A DNA stretch of 64,000 bases, from assembly GCA_036337295.1 (NCBI GenBank), contig JAYZEN010000001.1:372001-436000 (forward strand). Reading direction: 5' to 3'. Below are positions 18,659-25,531 of the stretch, piece by piece. The translations under genes and the position numbers were made by a program. Below the pieces are notes generated by a model. The model searched no databases. It had not been told where the DNA came from and saw nothing but the letters and a program-made list of their open reading frames with translations. This stretch comes from Ketobacter sp036337295. Lineage in GTDB: Bacteria; Pseudomonadota; Gammaproteobacteria; Pseudomonadales; Ketobacteraceae. Positions within the stretch are counted from its first letter, which is position 1; each line of letters starts with the position of its first letter.

Positions 18659-19682
18659 ACATCTGCCCCCTGCGCCGCTGCACCACCAGGAACAGAAAGA
18701 AAGGCGCACCCAGCGCCGCGGTCAACACGCCCACCGGTAACTCCAGGGGTTCCACCACCAAGCGCGCCGCCAGATCCGCCAGACTCAGCAACGCAGCCCC
18801 CAGCAACGCCGAACCGGTCAGCAGCCAGCGATGGTCCGGCCCCAGCATCAGGCGCACAATATGCGGCACCACCAGGCCCACAAACCCGATCACCCCCACT
18901 GAGGCCACCGACACCCCCACCGCCAATGCCGCCAGGATAATGACCCGGCGCCGCAGTCGCTCCACCTGAATCCCCAGGTGACGGGCCTCCGATTCCCCCA
19001 ACAGCAGCGCGTTCAAACCTTTCCAGAGAAAAGGAATCATCAGCAGGGACAACAGGGTAAACGGCGCCACCCAGCTCACCTTCTGCCAGGATGCCACATT
19101 GAAACTGCCCATTAGCCAGTACACCAGATTACGCAGGCGGACGTCCTCGGCGGTGGTGGCCAGGTAGCTGATACAGGCGCTGGTCATGGCATTGATGGCC
19201 ACGCCCGCCAGCAACATGGTGGCCACCGAAGTCCCCAAAGCGCCCACCCCCAGGCGATACACCAGCGCTGTCACCAGGGCGCCCCCCATGAAGGCAAACA
19301 AAGGCAGGTTCCAATCCGGGGCAAACCAGCTCCAGGAGCTCCCCAGAACAATGGCCAGCGCAGCACCCACCGCGGCGCCACCCGACACCCCGATCAGGCT
19401 GGGGTCTGCCAATGGATTGCGGAACAGCCCCTGCACCATGGCACCGGACACCGCGAGGCAGGCCCCCACCAGGATGCTCAGGCACACCCTCGGCAGCCGG
19501 ATCTGCCAGATCACCATGTCGGCGGTGCCGCTCACCACGTCTCCGCTCAACCGCCCCAGCAGCACCTCCAGCAGGGAACCGGTTGCCACGGTCATGGAAC
19601 CCAGGGACAACGACAGGATGAAACTTCCCAACAGCAACAGCAGCAACAGACAGTGGAAGGCCAGCGGCCTGGTTTGGAACAT
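18648..19682 (-). CDS. hmuU: Heme ABC transporter permease HmuU (FecCD family)
   Basis: Polytopic permease of about 344 aa with eight to ten helices. FecCD-family landmarks include ASVGVIGFVGLVVPHIVRL and LAVSGAMVQGLFRNPLADP with IGVSGGAAVGAAL. It moves heme or an iron chelate from periplasm to cytoplasm. The start at 19682 (MFQTRPLAFHC) is favoured. Starts at 19745 or 19859 would run through the strong hairpin at 19755-19776 and look like leader sequence. A Fur box lies 230 bases upstream, so iron repression is likely. Confidence 0.85.
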   Translation of the reverse strand: MFQTRPLAFHCLLLLLLLGSFILSLSLGSMTVATGSLLEVLLGRLSGDVVSGTADMVIWQIRLPRVCLSILVGACLAVSGAMVQGLFRNPLADPSLIGVSGGAAVGAALAIVLGSSWSWFAPDWNLPLFAFMGGALVTALVYRLGVGALGTSVATMLLAGVAINAMTSACISYLATTAEDVRLRNLVYWLMGSFNVASWQKVSWVAPFTLLSLLMIPFLWKGLNALLLGESEARHLGIQVERLRRRVIILAALAVGVSVASVGVIGFVGLVVPHIVRLMLGPDHRWLLTGSALLGAALLSLADLAARLVVEPLELPVGVLTAALGAPFFLFLVVQRRRGQMYGV

Positions 19683-19746
19683 AGCAGCGAGATCACGTGC
19701 AAAAATGAGCTGGGTATTATAAGGAGGCAGGATTCGCAGGGCCATG

Positions 19747-19776
19747 AATAAAAAACCGGGGGCCGAGGCCCCCGGT
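19747..19776 (-). terminator. Intrinsic terminator upstream of hmuU
   Basis: Perfect ten-base inverted repeat, 19755-19764 and 19767-19776, of almost pure G/C, followed on the minus strand by six T and then ATT. It stands between the Fur box and hmuU, so it either ends a short RNA or attenuates the hmu transcript. Confidence 0.75.
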
Positions 19777-19906
19777 AATCGCACCACGAACAGTTGTGAA
19801 GGCCGTTTGGTGTTTTTAGTTTCAGCACCATTCAGGTGTAGAGAGGAGAGAGGGGCCATGACAAGGCGCTGATCCATTCAATCCAAACGTGTTCTTCACA
19901 ACACGG
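19747..19906 (-). ncRNA. Candidate Fur-controlled small RNA or hmu leader
   Basis: Between the Fur box and the terminator lies about 155 bases with no convincing gene. On the minus strand a possible promoter (TTGCAT 19940-19935, TATCAT 19917-19912, spacer 17) is covered by the Fur box, so transcription would be iron-repressed. The predicted RNA has a C/U-rich stretch at about 19854-19839 that could pair with ribosome-binding sites, then the terminator. This is the layout of PrrF/RyhB-type small RNAs. A leader peptide frame from 19859 also exists and runs in frame into hmuU, so attenuation is the main alternative. Confidence 0.4.
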
Positions 19907-19910
19907 AAAC

Positions 19911-19930
19911 AATGATAATAATTATCATTT
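19911..19930. promoter_or_regulatory. Fur box
   Basis: The sequence AATGATAATAATTATCATTT is nearly a perfect palindrome and matches the Fur consensus (GATAATGATAATCATTATC type). It is placed to control the leftward hmu/small-RNA transcript and possibly the rightward Rieske-methyltransferase genes. Confidence 0.85.
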
Positions 19931-20100
19931 GCGGATGCAACACATTTTCGAAAAAAATTTGTATACAGATGGTTTACCTTCGTTGTGGTATCTTTCCTCC
20001 CATCTTTGGCGGTTCCTTTGGCGGTTCCGGCAAACCGCCGCTCGATCGACAAACACCGGCTCAAATACAAAATACAGATACAAACACAGAGAGGTAAGTC

Positions 20101-20415
20101 ATGACAGTCCTGTGCCAGGTACACGAAATAGAAGAGGACTCCGCCCGCGGTTTTGATGTGGATGGCCGATCCGTATTGGCGGTGAAAAAAGACGGCCGGA
20201 TTTACGTCTACGTTAATTCCTGCCCCCACATCGGCATTCCCCTGGAATTCCAGCCAGATGAGTTTCTGGATATGGAGAAACGCTTTATCCAATGCGCCAA
20301 CCACGGTGCCCTGTTTGAAATCGAAACCGGTGACTGCATTGCCGGCCCCTGCAGCGGCCAGGCCCTCACCGCTGCCCCCTTTGAAATCGATGGCGATACT
20401 CTTCGCCTGATCTAG
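20101..20415 (+). CDS. Rieske [2Fe-2S] ferredoxin-like protein
   Basis: Small soluble protein (104 aa) made of one Rieske domain. Cluster ligands are CPHIG (Cys41, His43) and CANHGALF (Cys65, His68). Such free Rieske ferredoxins carry electrons to oxygenases or reductases. The ATG has a good site, GAGAGG, eight bases upstream. It lies 24 bases before the methyltransferase gene and about 170 bases after the Fur box, so iron control is possible. Its redox partner is not in the vicinity. Confidence 0.88.
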   Translation: MTVLCQVHEIEEDSARGFDVDGRSVLAVKKDGRIYVYVNSCPHIGIPLEFQPDEFLDMEKRFIQCANHGALFEIETGDCIAGPCSGQALTAAPFEIDGDTLRLI

Positions 20416-20438
20416 GACCCGCGTACAGGAGATGCCCT

Positions 20439-21296
20439 ATGGATTCCACCGGAATCAGCTTCACCGCCTTGTTCACCGGGCATGTCTGGTACGAGCATGG
20501 CATGTCGGCCCGGTTCTTTACCTCCCCCAAAGGGCAGCTGTTGCACCGCGCCGCCCAGCCGGTGGAGGCTGCCGGGCGCAAATGGTTGGGAATCACGGTG
20601 GAGGATATGCTGCTGCAGCGGCACCACATCATCGACCACCTGATCCAGCAGCGGGTGACCCGGGACGGGGTCACGCAAATTCTGGAGATCGCCTGCGGCT
20701 ATTCCCCACGCGGCTATAAGCTGTCCCGCAAGTATCCGCAGCTGAGCTATGTCGAAGCCGATTTACCCCATATGGCACTGCGCAAACGCACCTTGTTGCA
20801 GCAGCATCGCGGCTTCGGCCCCCAGCACCAGGTGATTGCCTGCGACGTGTTCGCCCAAGGCAGGCCGCTGGGCCTGGATTACATTTTCACGGAAGTGCTG
20901 GACCCGCAGCGCCCCACCCTGATCATCACCGAGGGGCTGGTGAACTACTTCAGTCTGCAGGACATCAGCCAGGTCTGGACCCAATTGGCCAGCCTGGGCC
21001 AGGTCTTTCCCAAAGCCTGGTATCTCACCGATTTGGTGCCCAAGCCGGATTACAGCGGCAAAACCCTGGTCCATGCCGCCACCAAGATGCTGTCCCTTGC
21101 AACCCGTGCCAGCGTCAATCTGCACTTCAATGGGCCGGCAGACATCAAACAGGGGATGCTCCAATGCGGCTTCAATGATGTGACCGTGTATCAACCTGAG
21201 CAATTCCGCGACCAGCTCCCGATTCCCCTGCCTCCGGCAAAAAGCCGCATCAACAGCATCGTGCGGGTGCTGGAATGCCAAATCCACTCAGACTGA
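20439..21296 (+). CDS. PPM/leucine-carboxyl-type SAM-dependent methyltransferase
   Basis: Cytoplasmic class I methyltransferase of 285 aa. The SAM-binding loop ILEIACGYSPRG is at about 81-92, with acidic motif YVEADLP (104-110) and ITEGLVNYFS later, the pattern of the leucine carboxyl methyltransferase/PPM family. Substrate is unknown; bacterial members act on small acids or O-groups. It is likely co-transcribed with the Rieske gene and ends at a strong bidirectional terminator. Confidence 0.75.
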   Translation: MDSTGISFTALFTGHVWYEHGMSARFFTSPKGQLLHRAAQPVEAAGRKWLGITVEDMLLQRHHIIDHLIQQRVTRDGVTQILEIACGYSPRGYKLSRKYPQLSYVEADLPHMALRKRTLLQQHRGFGPQHQVIACDVFAQGRPLGLDYIFTEVLDPQRPTLIITEGLVNYFSLQDISQVWTQLASLGQVFPKAWYLTDLVPKPDYSGKTLVHAATKMLSLATRASVNLHFNGPADIKQGMLQCGFNDVTVYQPEQFRDQLPIPLPPAKSRINSIVRVLECQIHSD

Positions 21297-21328
21297 ACCT
21301 TTTCGTACCATAAAAGAGCACAAATCAA

Positions 21329-21356
21329 AAAATGGGCCTGATTGTGGCCCATTTTT
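21329..21356. terminator. Bidirectional intrinsic terminator
   Basis: Inverted repeat AAAATGGGCC (21329-21338) and GGCCCATTTT (21346-21355) with a seven-base loop, A-rich before and T-rich after. It ends the Rieske-methyltransferase unit. Confidence 0.8.
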
Positions 21357-21361
21357 GTTTC

Positions 21362-21506
21362 GTCACCAATTGGTAACACCTCGGCAAGCAGCTTTCCATT
21401 GGTGCACACCCCCAAAATAATCGCCCCATCTTGAAACAAAAAACCGGATACCCCCTACCTGACCCTCACATTCCAACCATTTAGCAAACTTGGCATACAA
21501 GTTGAA
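21362..21506 (+). promoter_or_regulatory. Possible sigma-54 promoter and operator of nrtABC
   Basis: TGGCAT (21491-21496) and TTGAA (21502-21506) keep the -24/-12 spacing of sigma-54 promoters, although the -12 GC is GA. Upstream, GTCACCAATTGGTAAC (21362-21377) is a near-perfect palindrome and TTGGTGCA recurs near 21399; both resemble, but do not fully match, NtrC sites. Nitrogen control would fit a nitrate transporter. Confidence 0.3.
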
Positions 21507-21570
21507 ACCTCAAGACGCAGGAGCTTCGGTACTTCATTAATTCGGACCATTTTCGCAATTGGAGTTAGCA

Positions 21571-22968
21571 ATGAGAAAATCAGGAAAGACATGGCTGCAG
21601 GCATTTTCCCTGAAGTCTATTGCCAAGAGCATTTTGATTGGGGCTGCCGCCACCGGCATGATGACCGCGCCGGTTCACGCAGAAGAGCTGGAACTGGAAA
21701 AGGAAGATCTGAAGTTCGGTTTTATCAAACTGACCGACATGGCACCGCTGGCCATTGCCTATGAAAAAGGTTACTTCGAAGACGAAGGCCTGTACGTCAC
21801 ACTGGAAGCCCAGGCCAACTGGAAAATTCTGCTGGATCGTGTGATCACCGGCGAACTGGACGGAGCCCACATGCTGGCTGGCCAACCGCTGGGCGCCACC
21901 ATCGGTTTCGGTACCCAGGCGCACATCATCACCGCCTTCAGCATGGACTTGAACGGTAACGGCATCACCATGTCCAACGCCGTGTGGGAAGAAATGAAGA
22001 AGCACGTTCCCCACAAGGACGGCAAACCCGTACACCCCATCAAGGCCGATTACCTGAAACCCGTTGTAGAAAAATACAAAGCCGAAGGCAAACCCTTCAA
22101 GATGGGCATGGTGTTCCCGGTTTCCACTCACAACTATGAGCTGCGTTACTGGCTGGCGGCCGGCGGCATTCATCCCGGCTATTACAACCCCACCAAAGGT
22201 GATACGTCCGGTACCCTGCAAGCCGACGCCCTGTTGTCGGTTACACCGCCACCCCAGATGCCTGCCACCCTGGAAGCCGGCACCATCTACGGCTATTGCG
22301 TAGGCGAGCCCTGGAACCAGCAAGCAGTATTTAAAGGCATTGGCGTGCCGGTCATCACCGACTATGAAATCTGGAAAGACAACCCCGAGAAAGTATTCGG
22401 TGTTTCCAAGAAATGGGCAGACGCCAACCCCAACACGCACCTGGCGGTGGTAAAAGCCATGATTCGTGCGGCCAAGTGGCTGGATGAAGAGAACAACAAA
22501 AACCGCAAAGAGGCTGTGAAGATTTTGTCTCAACCCAACTACGTGGGTGCGGATTACGAAGTGATTGCCAACAGCATGACCGGCACCTTTGAATATGAGA
22601 AAGGCGACAAGCGTTCTCTGCCAGACTTCAACGTGTTCTTCCGCTACTACGCCACCTATCCCTACTACAGCGATGCCGTCTGGTACCTGACGCAAATGCG
22701 TCGTTGGGGTCAGATTCCGGAGCACAAACCTGACAGCTGGTACATGGAAACGGCGAAGAAAGTGTATCGCCCGGACATCTACATGCAGGCGGCCAAACTG
22801 CTGGTGAAAGAAGGCAAAATGCCCGCCTCCGATTTCCCCGCCGATGATGAAGACGGCTTCCGCGCACCGCAATCCGAATTCATCGACAACATCACGTTCG
22901 ACGGCACCAAGCCCAATGAATACTTATCCAAGTTCCCCATTGGCTTGAAAGAGTCCGACAAACTTTAA
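21571..22968 (+). CDS. nrtA: Nitrate-type ABC transporter substrate-binding protein NrtA
   Basis: Periplasmic binding protein (about 465 aa) of the NrtA/CmpA family, with a long signal peptide ending ...APVHAEE near residue 38. The mature part starts with LKFGFIKLTDMAPLAIAYEKG, followed by the NrtA-type AGQPLGATIGFG and GYCVGEPWNQ blocks. It binds nitrate or nitrite; a related oxyanion such as cyanate or bicarbonate is less likely. The ATG at 21571 has GGAG six bases upstream; the earlier TTG is ignored. It is first in the nrtABC operon. Confidence 0.88.
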   Translation: MRKSGKTWLQAFSLKSIAKSILIGAAATGMMTAPVHAEELELEKEDLKFGFIKLTDMAPLAIAYEKGYFEDEGLYVTLEAQANWKILLDRVITGELDGAHMLAGQPLGATIGFGTQAHIITAFSMDLNGNGITMSNAVWEEMKKHVPHKDGKPVHPIKADYLKPVVEKYKAEGKPFKMGMVFPVSTHNYELRYWLAAGGIHPGYYNPTKGDTSGTLQADALLSVTPPPQMPATLEAGTIYGYCVGEPWNQQAVFKGIGVPVITDYEIWKDNPEKVFGVSKKWADANPNTHLAVVKAMIRAAKWLDEENNKNRKEAVKILSQPNYVGADYEVIANSMTGTFEYEKGDKRSLPDFNVFFRYYATYPYYSDAVWYLTQMRRWGQIPEHKPDSWYMETAKKVYRPDIYMQAAKLLVKEGKMPASDFPADDEDGFRAPQSEFIDNITFDGTKPNEYLSKFPIGLKESDKL

Positions 22969-23029
22969 GTCACCCAACGCCGGAGCCCGTCCAGTACGGC
23001 TCCGGCACCCTTGTAAGGAGGCACATGCA

Positions 23030-24052
23030 ATGACTGCTCGGGTAATGAATCTGTTTGAATCCATTGGTTTTTCCTGGCTGGTGTCTATCATGAAGTTATT
23101 TACACTGCAAAATCCCAAAGAACAGATCGAGAATCTCCTTCGCACCCTGGGCGTGCCCCTGTTTGCATTCGCTGTGTTTCTGGGTATATGGCACGCCGGC
23201 GCATCGCAGATCGAGACCAGCCTCGGGAAAGTACCCGGCCCGGTTGCGGTTTGGGACCAAACGGTGGGGCTGTGGAAAGAGCACAAGGCAGAGCGGCTGA
23301 AAGAAGCTGCATTCTATGAGCGCCAGGAAGAACGTAACGCCAAGAAGCTGGCGAAAAACCCGGACGCCAAAATCAAGATACGGGACTACACCGGTAAGCC
23401 CACCTACATCGACCAGATTTTTACCAGCCTGAAAACGGTGTTCGCCGGTTTTCTGCTGGCCAGCGCCATCGCTATTCCATTGGGCATCATCTGCGGTCTG
23501 AGCAACACCATGTACACCGCCATGAACCCCATTATTCAACTATTCAAACCGGTATCGCCCCTGGCCTGGCTGCCCATCGTCACCCTGGTGGTCAGCGCCC
23601 TGTATGTGAGCGATGACCCGGTGTTCGCCAAGTCTTTCGTCAACTCGGCCATCACCGTCACCCTGTGCTGCCTGTGGCCCACCCTGATCAACACCATCGT
23701 CGGTGTTTCCTCACTGAACAGCGACCTGGTGAACGTCTCCAAGGTATTGCGCCTGAACTGGTGGACCAAAATCACCAAGATTGTGCTGCCCTCTTCCGTT
23801 CCCATGATTTTTACCGGATTGCGCCTGTCATTGGGTGTGGGCTGGATGGTATTGATCGCCGCCGAAATGCTGGCGCAAAACCCCGGCCTGGGCAAATTCG
23901 TGTGGGATGAATTCCAGAACGGCAGCTCACAATCATTGGGCCGCATCATGGTTGCGGTGCTCACCATCGGCTTCATCGGCTTTCTGCTGGACCGACTGAT
24001 GCTGTCACTGCAGAAATCTTTCTCCTGGGATAAAGACGCCATCGTGCGTTAA
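23030..24052 (+). CDS. nrtB: Nitrate ABC transporter permease NrtB
   Basis: Inner-membrane permease of 340 aa. After an N-terminal helix (about 40-57) comes a charged stretch (85-130, Lys/Glu-rich), then the BPD_transp_1 core of five helices with the EAA-loop sequence in VSKVLRLNWWTKITKIVLPSS-like form. Nitrate permeases commonly carry this extra N-terminal part. The ATG follows AAGGAGG by seven bases. It lies 61 bases after nrtA and 27 before nrtC. Confidence 0.88.
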   Translation: MTARVMNLFESIGFSWLVSIMKLFTLQNPKEQIENLLRTLGVPLFAFAVFLGIWHAGASQIETSLGKVPGPVAVWDQTVGLWKEHKAERLKEAAFYERQEERNAKKLAKNPDAKIKIRDYTGKPTYIDQIFTSLKTVFAGFLLASAIAIPLGIICGLSNTMYTAMNPIIQLFKPVSPLAWLPIVTLVVSALYVSDDPVFAKSFVNSAITVTLCCLWPTLINTIVGVSSLNSDLVNVSKVLRLNWWTKITKIVLPSSVPMIFTGLRLSLGVGWMVLIAAEMLAQNPGLGKFVWDEFQNGSSQSLGRIMVAVLTIGFIGFLLDRLMLSLQKSFSWDKDAIVR

Positions 24053-24079
24053 TCCGGATGCACTAACGAGGACTGAATC

Positions 24080-24874
24080 ATGCAAGGCTATCTCACCATT
24101 GAACAGGTGCACATGGATTTCGACACTCCCAAAGGCACCTTCAAAGCGCTGGACAACGTGACCCTGAAAATCGATAAGGGCGAATTCGTATCCCTCATCG
24201 GGCACTCCGGCTGTGGCAAGTCCACTGTACTGAATATCGTGGCCGGGCTGTTGGTATCCACCCAGGGCAGCGTGTTGCTGGACGGCAAAGAAGTGAACGA
24301 ACCCGGCCCGGAACGGGCGGTGGTGTTCCAGAACCATTCCCTGCTGCCCTGGCTCACCGCCTATCAAAACGTGGAGCTGGCGGTTAAACAGGTGTTCAAG
24401 AGCACCATGAGCAAAAAAGAAATGGACGAGTGGATCAAGCACAACCTGCATCTGGTGCACATGGACCACGCCATGAACAAACGCCCCGGCGAAATCTCCG
24501 GCGGCATGAAGCAGCGGGTGGGGATTGCCCGGGCCCTGGCCATGAAACCCAAAGTGTTGCTGATGGATGAGCCCTTCGGTGCACTGGACGCCTTGACCCG
24601 TGCCCACCTGCAGGATTCGGTCATGGAGATCCAGGCGGAACTCAACAACACTGTGATCATGATCACCCACGACGTGGATGAGGCCGTGCTGTTATCCGAT
24701 CGCATCGTGATGATGACCAACGGCCCGGCCGCCACCATTGGCGAGATCCTGGAAATTGATTTGCCGCGCCCCCGCCATCGCCTGGAGCTGGCGGACGACA
24801 GCAAGTACAACCATTATCGTGCAGAGGTACTGCGCTTCCTGCACGAACGCCACTCCAATCCCAACGCGGCGTAA
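24080..24874 (+). CDS. nrtC: Nitrate ABC transporter ATP-binding protein
   Basis: Cytoplasmic ATPase (264 aa) energising NrtB. Walker A GHSGCGKST, signature ISGGMKQRVGIARAL, Walker B LLMDEPFGALD and switch His in MITHDVDEA are intact. It is the single-domain type, closest to NrtD/NasD ATPases, and lacks the extra substrate-binding-like domain of cyanobacterial NrtC, so the symbol is approximate. It is the last gene, followed by a strong terminator. No nitrate reductase gene lies in the window. Confidence 0.88.
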   Translation: MQGYLTIEQVHMDFDTPKGTFKALDNVTLKIDKGEFVSLIGHSGCGKSTVLNIVAGLLVSTQGSVLLDGKEVNEPGPERAVVFQNHSLLPWLTAYQNVELAVKQVFKSTMSKKEMDEWIKHNLHLVHMDHAMNKRPGEISGGMKQRVGIARALAMKPKVLLMDEPFGALDALTRAHLQDSVMEIQAELNNTVIMITHDVDEAVLLSDRIVMMTNGPAATIGEILEIDLPRPRHRLELADDSKYNHYRAEVLRFLHERHSNPNAA

Positions 24875-24902
24875 CGATTACGATTTGGTGTTCTCCGAAC
24901 CG

Positions 24903-24947
24903 CAAACGCAACCAAAATGCACTTTCTGGTTGCGTTTGTTTTTTTCC
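24903..24947 (+). terminator. Intrinsic terminator of nrtABC
   Basis: Twelve-base perfect stem, CAAACGCAACCA (24903-24914) and TGGTTGCGTTTG (24927-24938), followed by nine T. Confidence 0.9.
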
Positions 24948-24990
24948 GTATGGATTGAATGTTCAGGAAGGGAATAACCAAAAAATCCGA

Positions 24991-25530
24991 TCAGTGTTGA
25001 GCCACCTGATCCGGCTGCACCAGACGATGTAACACCAGCGCCAACTCCGCCACCTTGGTCACCGCGTTGACCGACAGGGTTGCCCCCGTAATACCATCAA
25101 TGGATTTCGACAAACCTTCGCCCTGCAGCCGCACATTGGCAAACTGACGGGTGAAATACTCTTCGTGCACCTCGCCGCCCCGCTCTTCCCGATAGACCAG
25201 GATCTTGATGTCCACGATGACGTCATTTTCCACCACCACGCCCATGGTGATGGGTTGGTCTTTGCCGATCTCGTCAATGATCCAGGCGGTGCGGGTACCC
25301 TGATACCAGTAACGGATGCGGCCCGCCGGATAGGGGTGGGAAAGTATCTCTTTGATTTGCTTTTTCAAGTCACGATTCAGCCGCAACATTTTCCAACCGG
25401 GCTCATCGGCAAATGCCTGCGCCAGAAAATCTTCTTTACTCAGGTGCTGAATCTGCGGAATCCCCAGTGCCCAGGCACCGGAGATTCCAAATGACATTGC
25501 CAGAACGAAACCGAATACTGCACGTTTCAC
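24991..25530 (-). CDS. Exported FMN-binding domain protein
   Basis: 179 aa with a signal peptide (cleavage near AWA, residue 21) and an FMN-binding domain (about 85-165) like RnfG/NqrC. The motif DGITGAT (145-151) matches the ApbE flavin-transfer pattern Dxx(S/T)GA(T/S), so FMN may be attached covalently to Thr151. It should work as a periplasmic electron carrier. It begins one base after the stop of the LolB-MpaB gene and is certainly co-transcribed with it. No apbE gene is in the window. Confidence 0.85.
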   Translation of the reverse strand: MKRAVFGFVLAMSFGISGAWALGIPQIQHLSKEDFLAQAFADEPGWKMLRLNRDLKKQIKEILSHPYPAGRIRYWYQGTRTAWIIDEIGKDQPITMGVVVENDVIVDIKILVYREERGGEVHEEYFTRQFANVRLQGEGLSKSIDGITGATLSVNAVTKVAELALVLHRLVQPDQVAQH

Positions 25531-25531
25531 G

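Larger units (their letters stand above)
19683..20100. other. Regulatory region between hmuU and the Rieske gene
   Basis: This 418-base divergent region holds the terminator, the candidate small RNA and the Fur box. On the Rieske side, a 12-base unit TTTGGCGGTTCC occurs twice in tandem (20005-20016, 20017-20028), followed by a hairpin GGCGGTT/AACCGCC (20020-20039) in the likely Rieske leader. No other gene is seen. Confidence 0.6.

Noticed and set aside
19822..20304. 160-codon minus-strand frame across the Fur region
   Set aside because: It runs antisense to the Rieske gene and through the Fur box, and has no recognisable domain or ribosome site.
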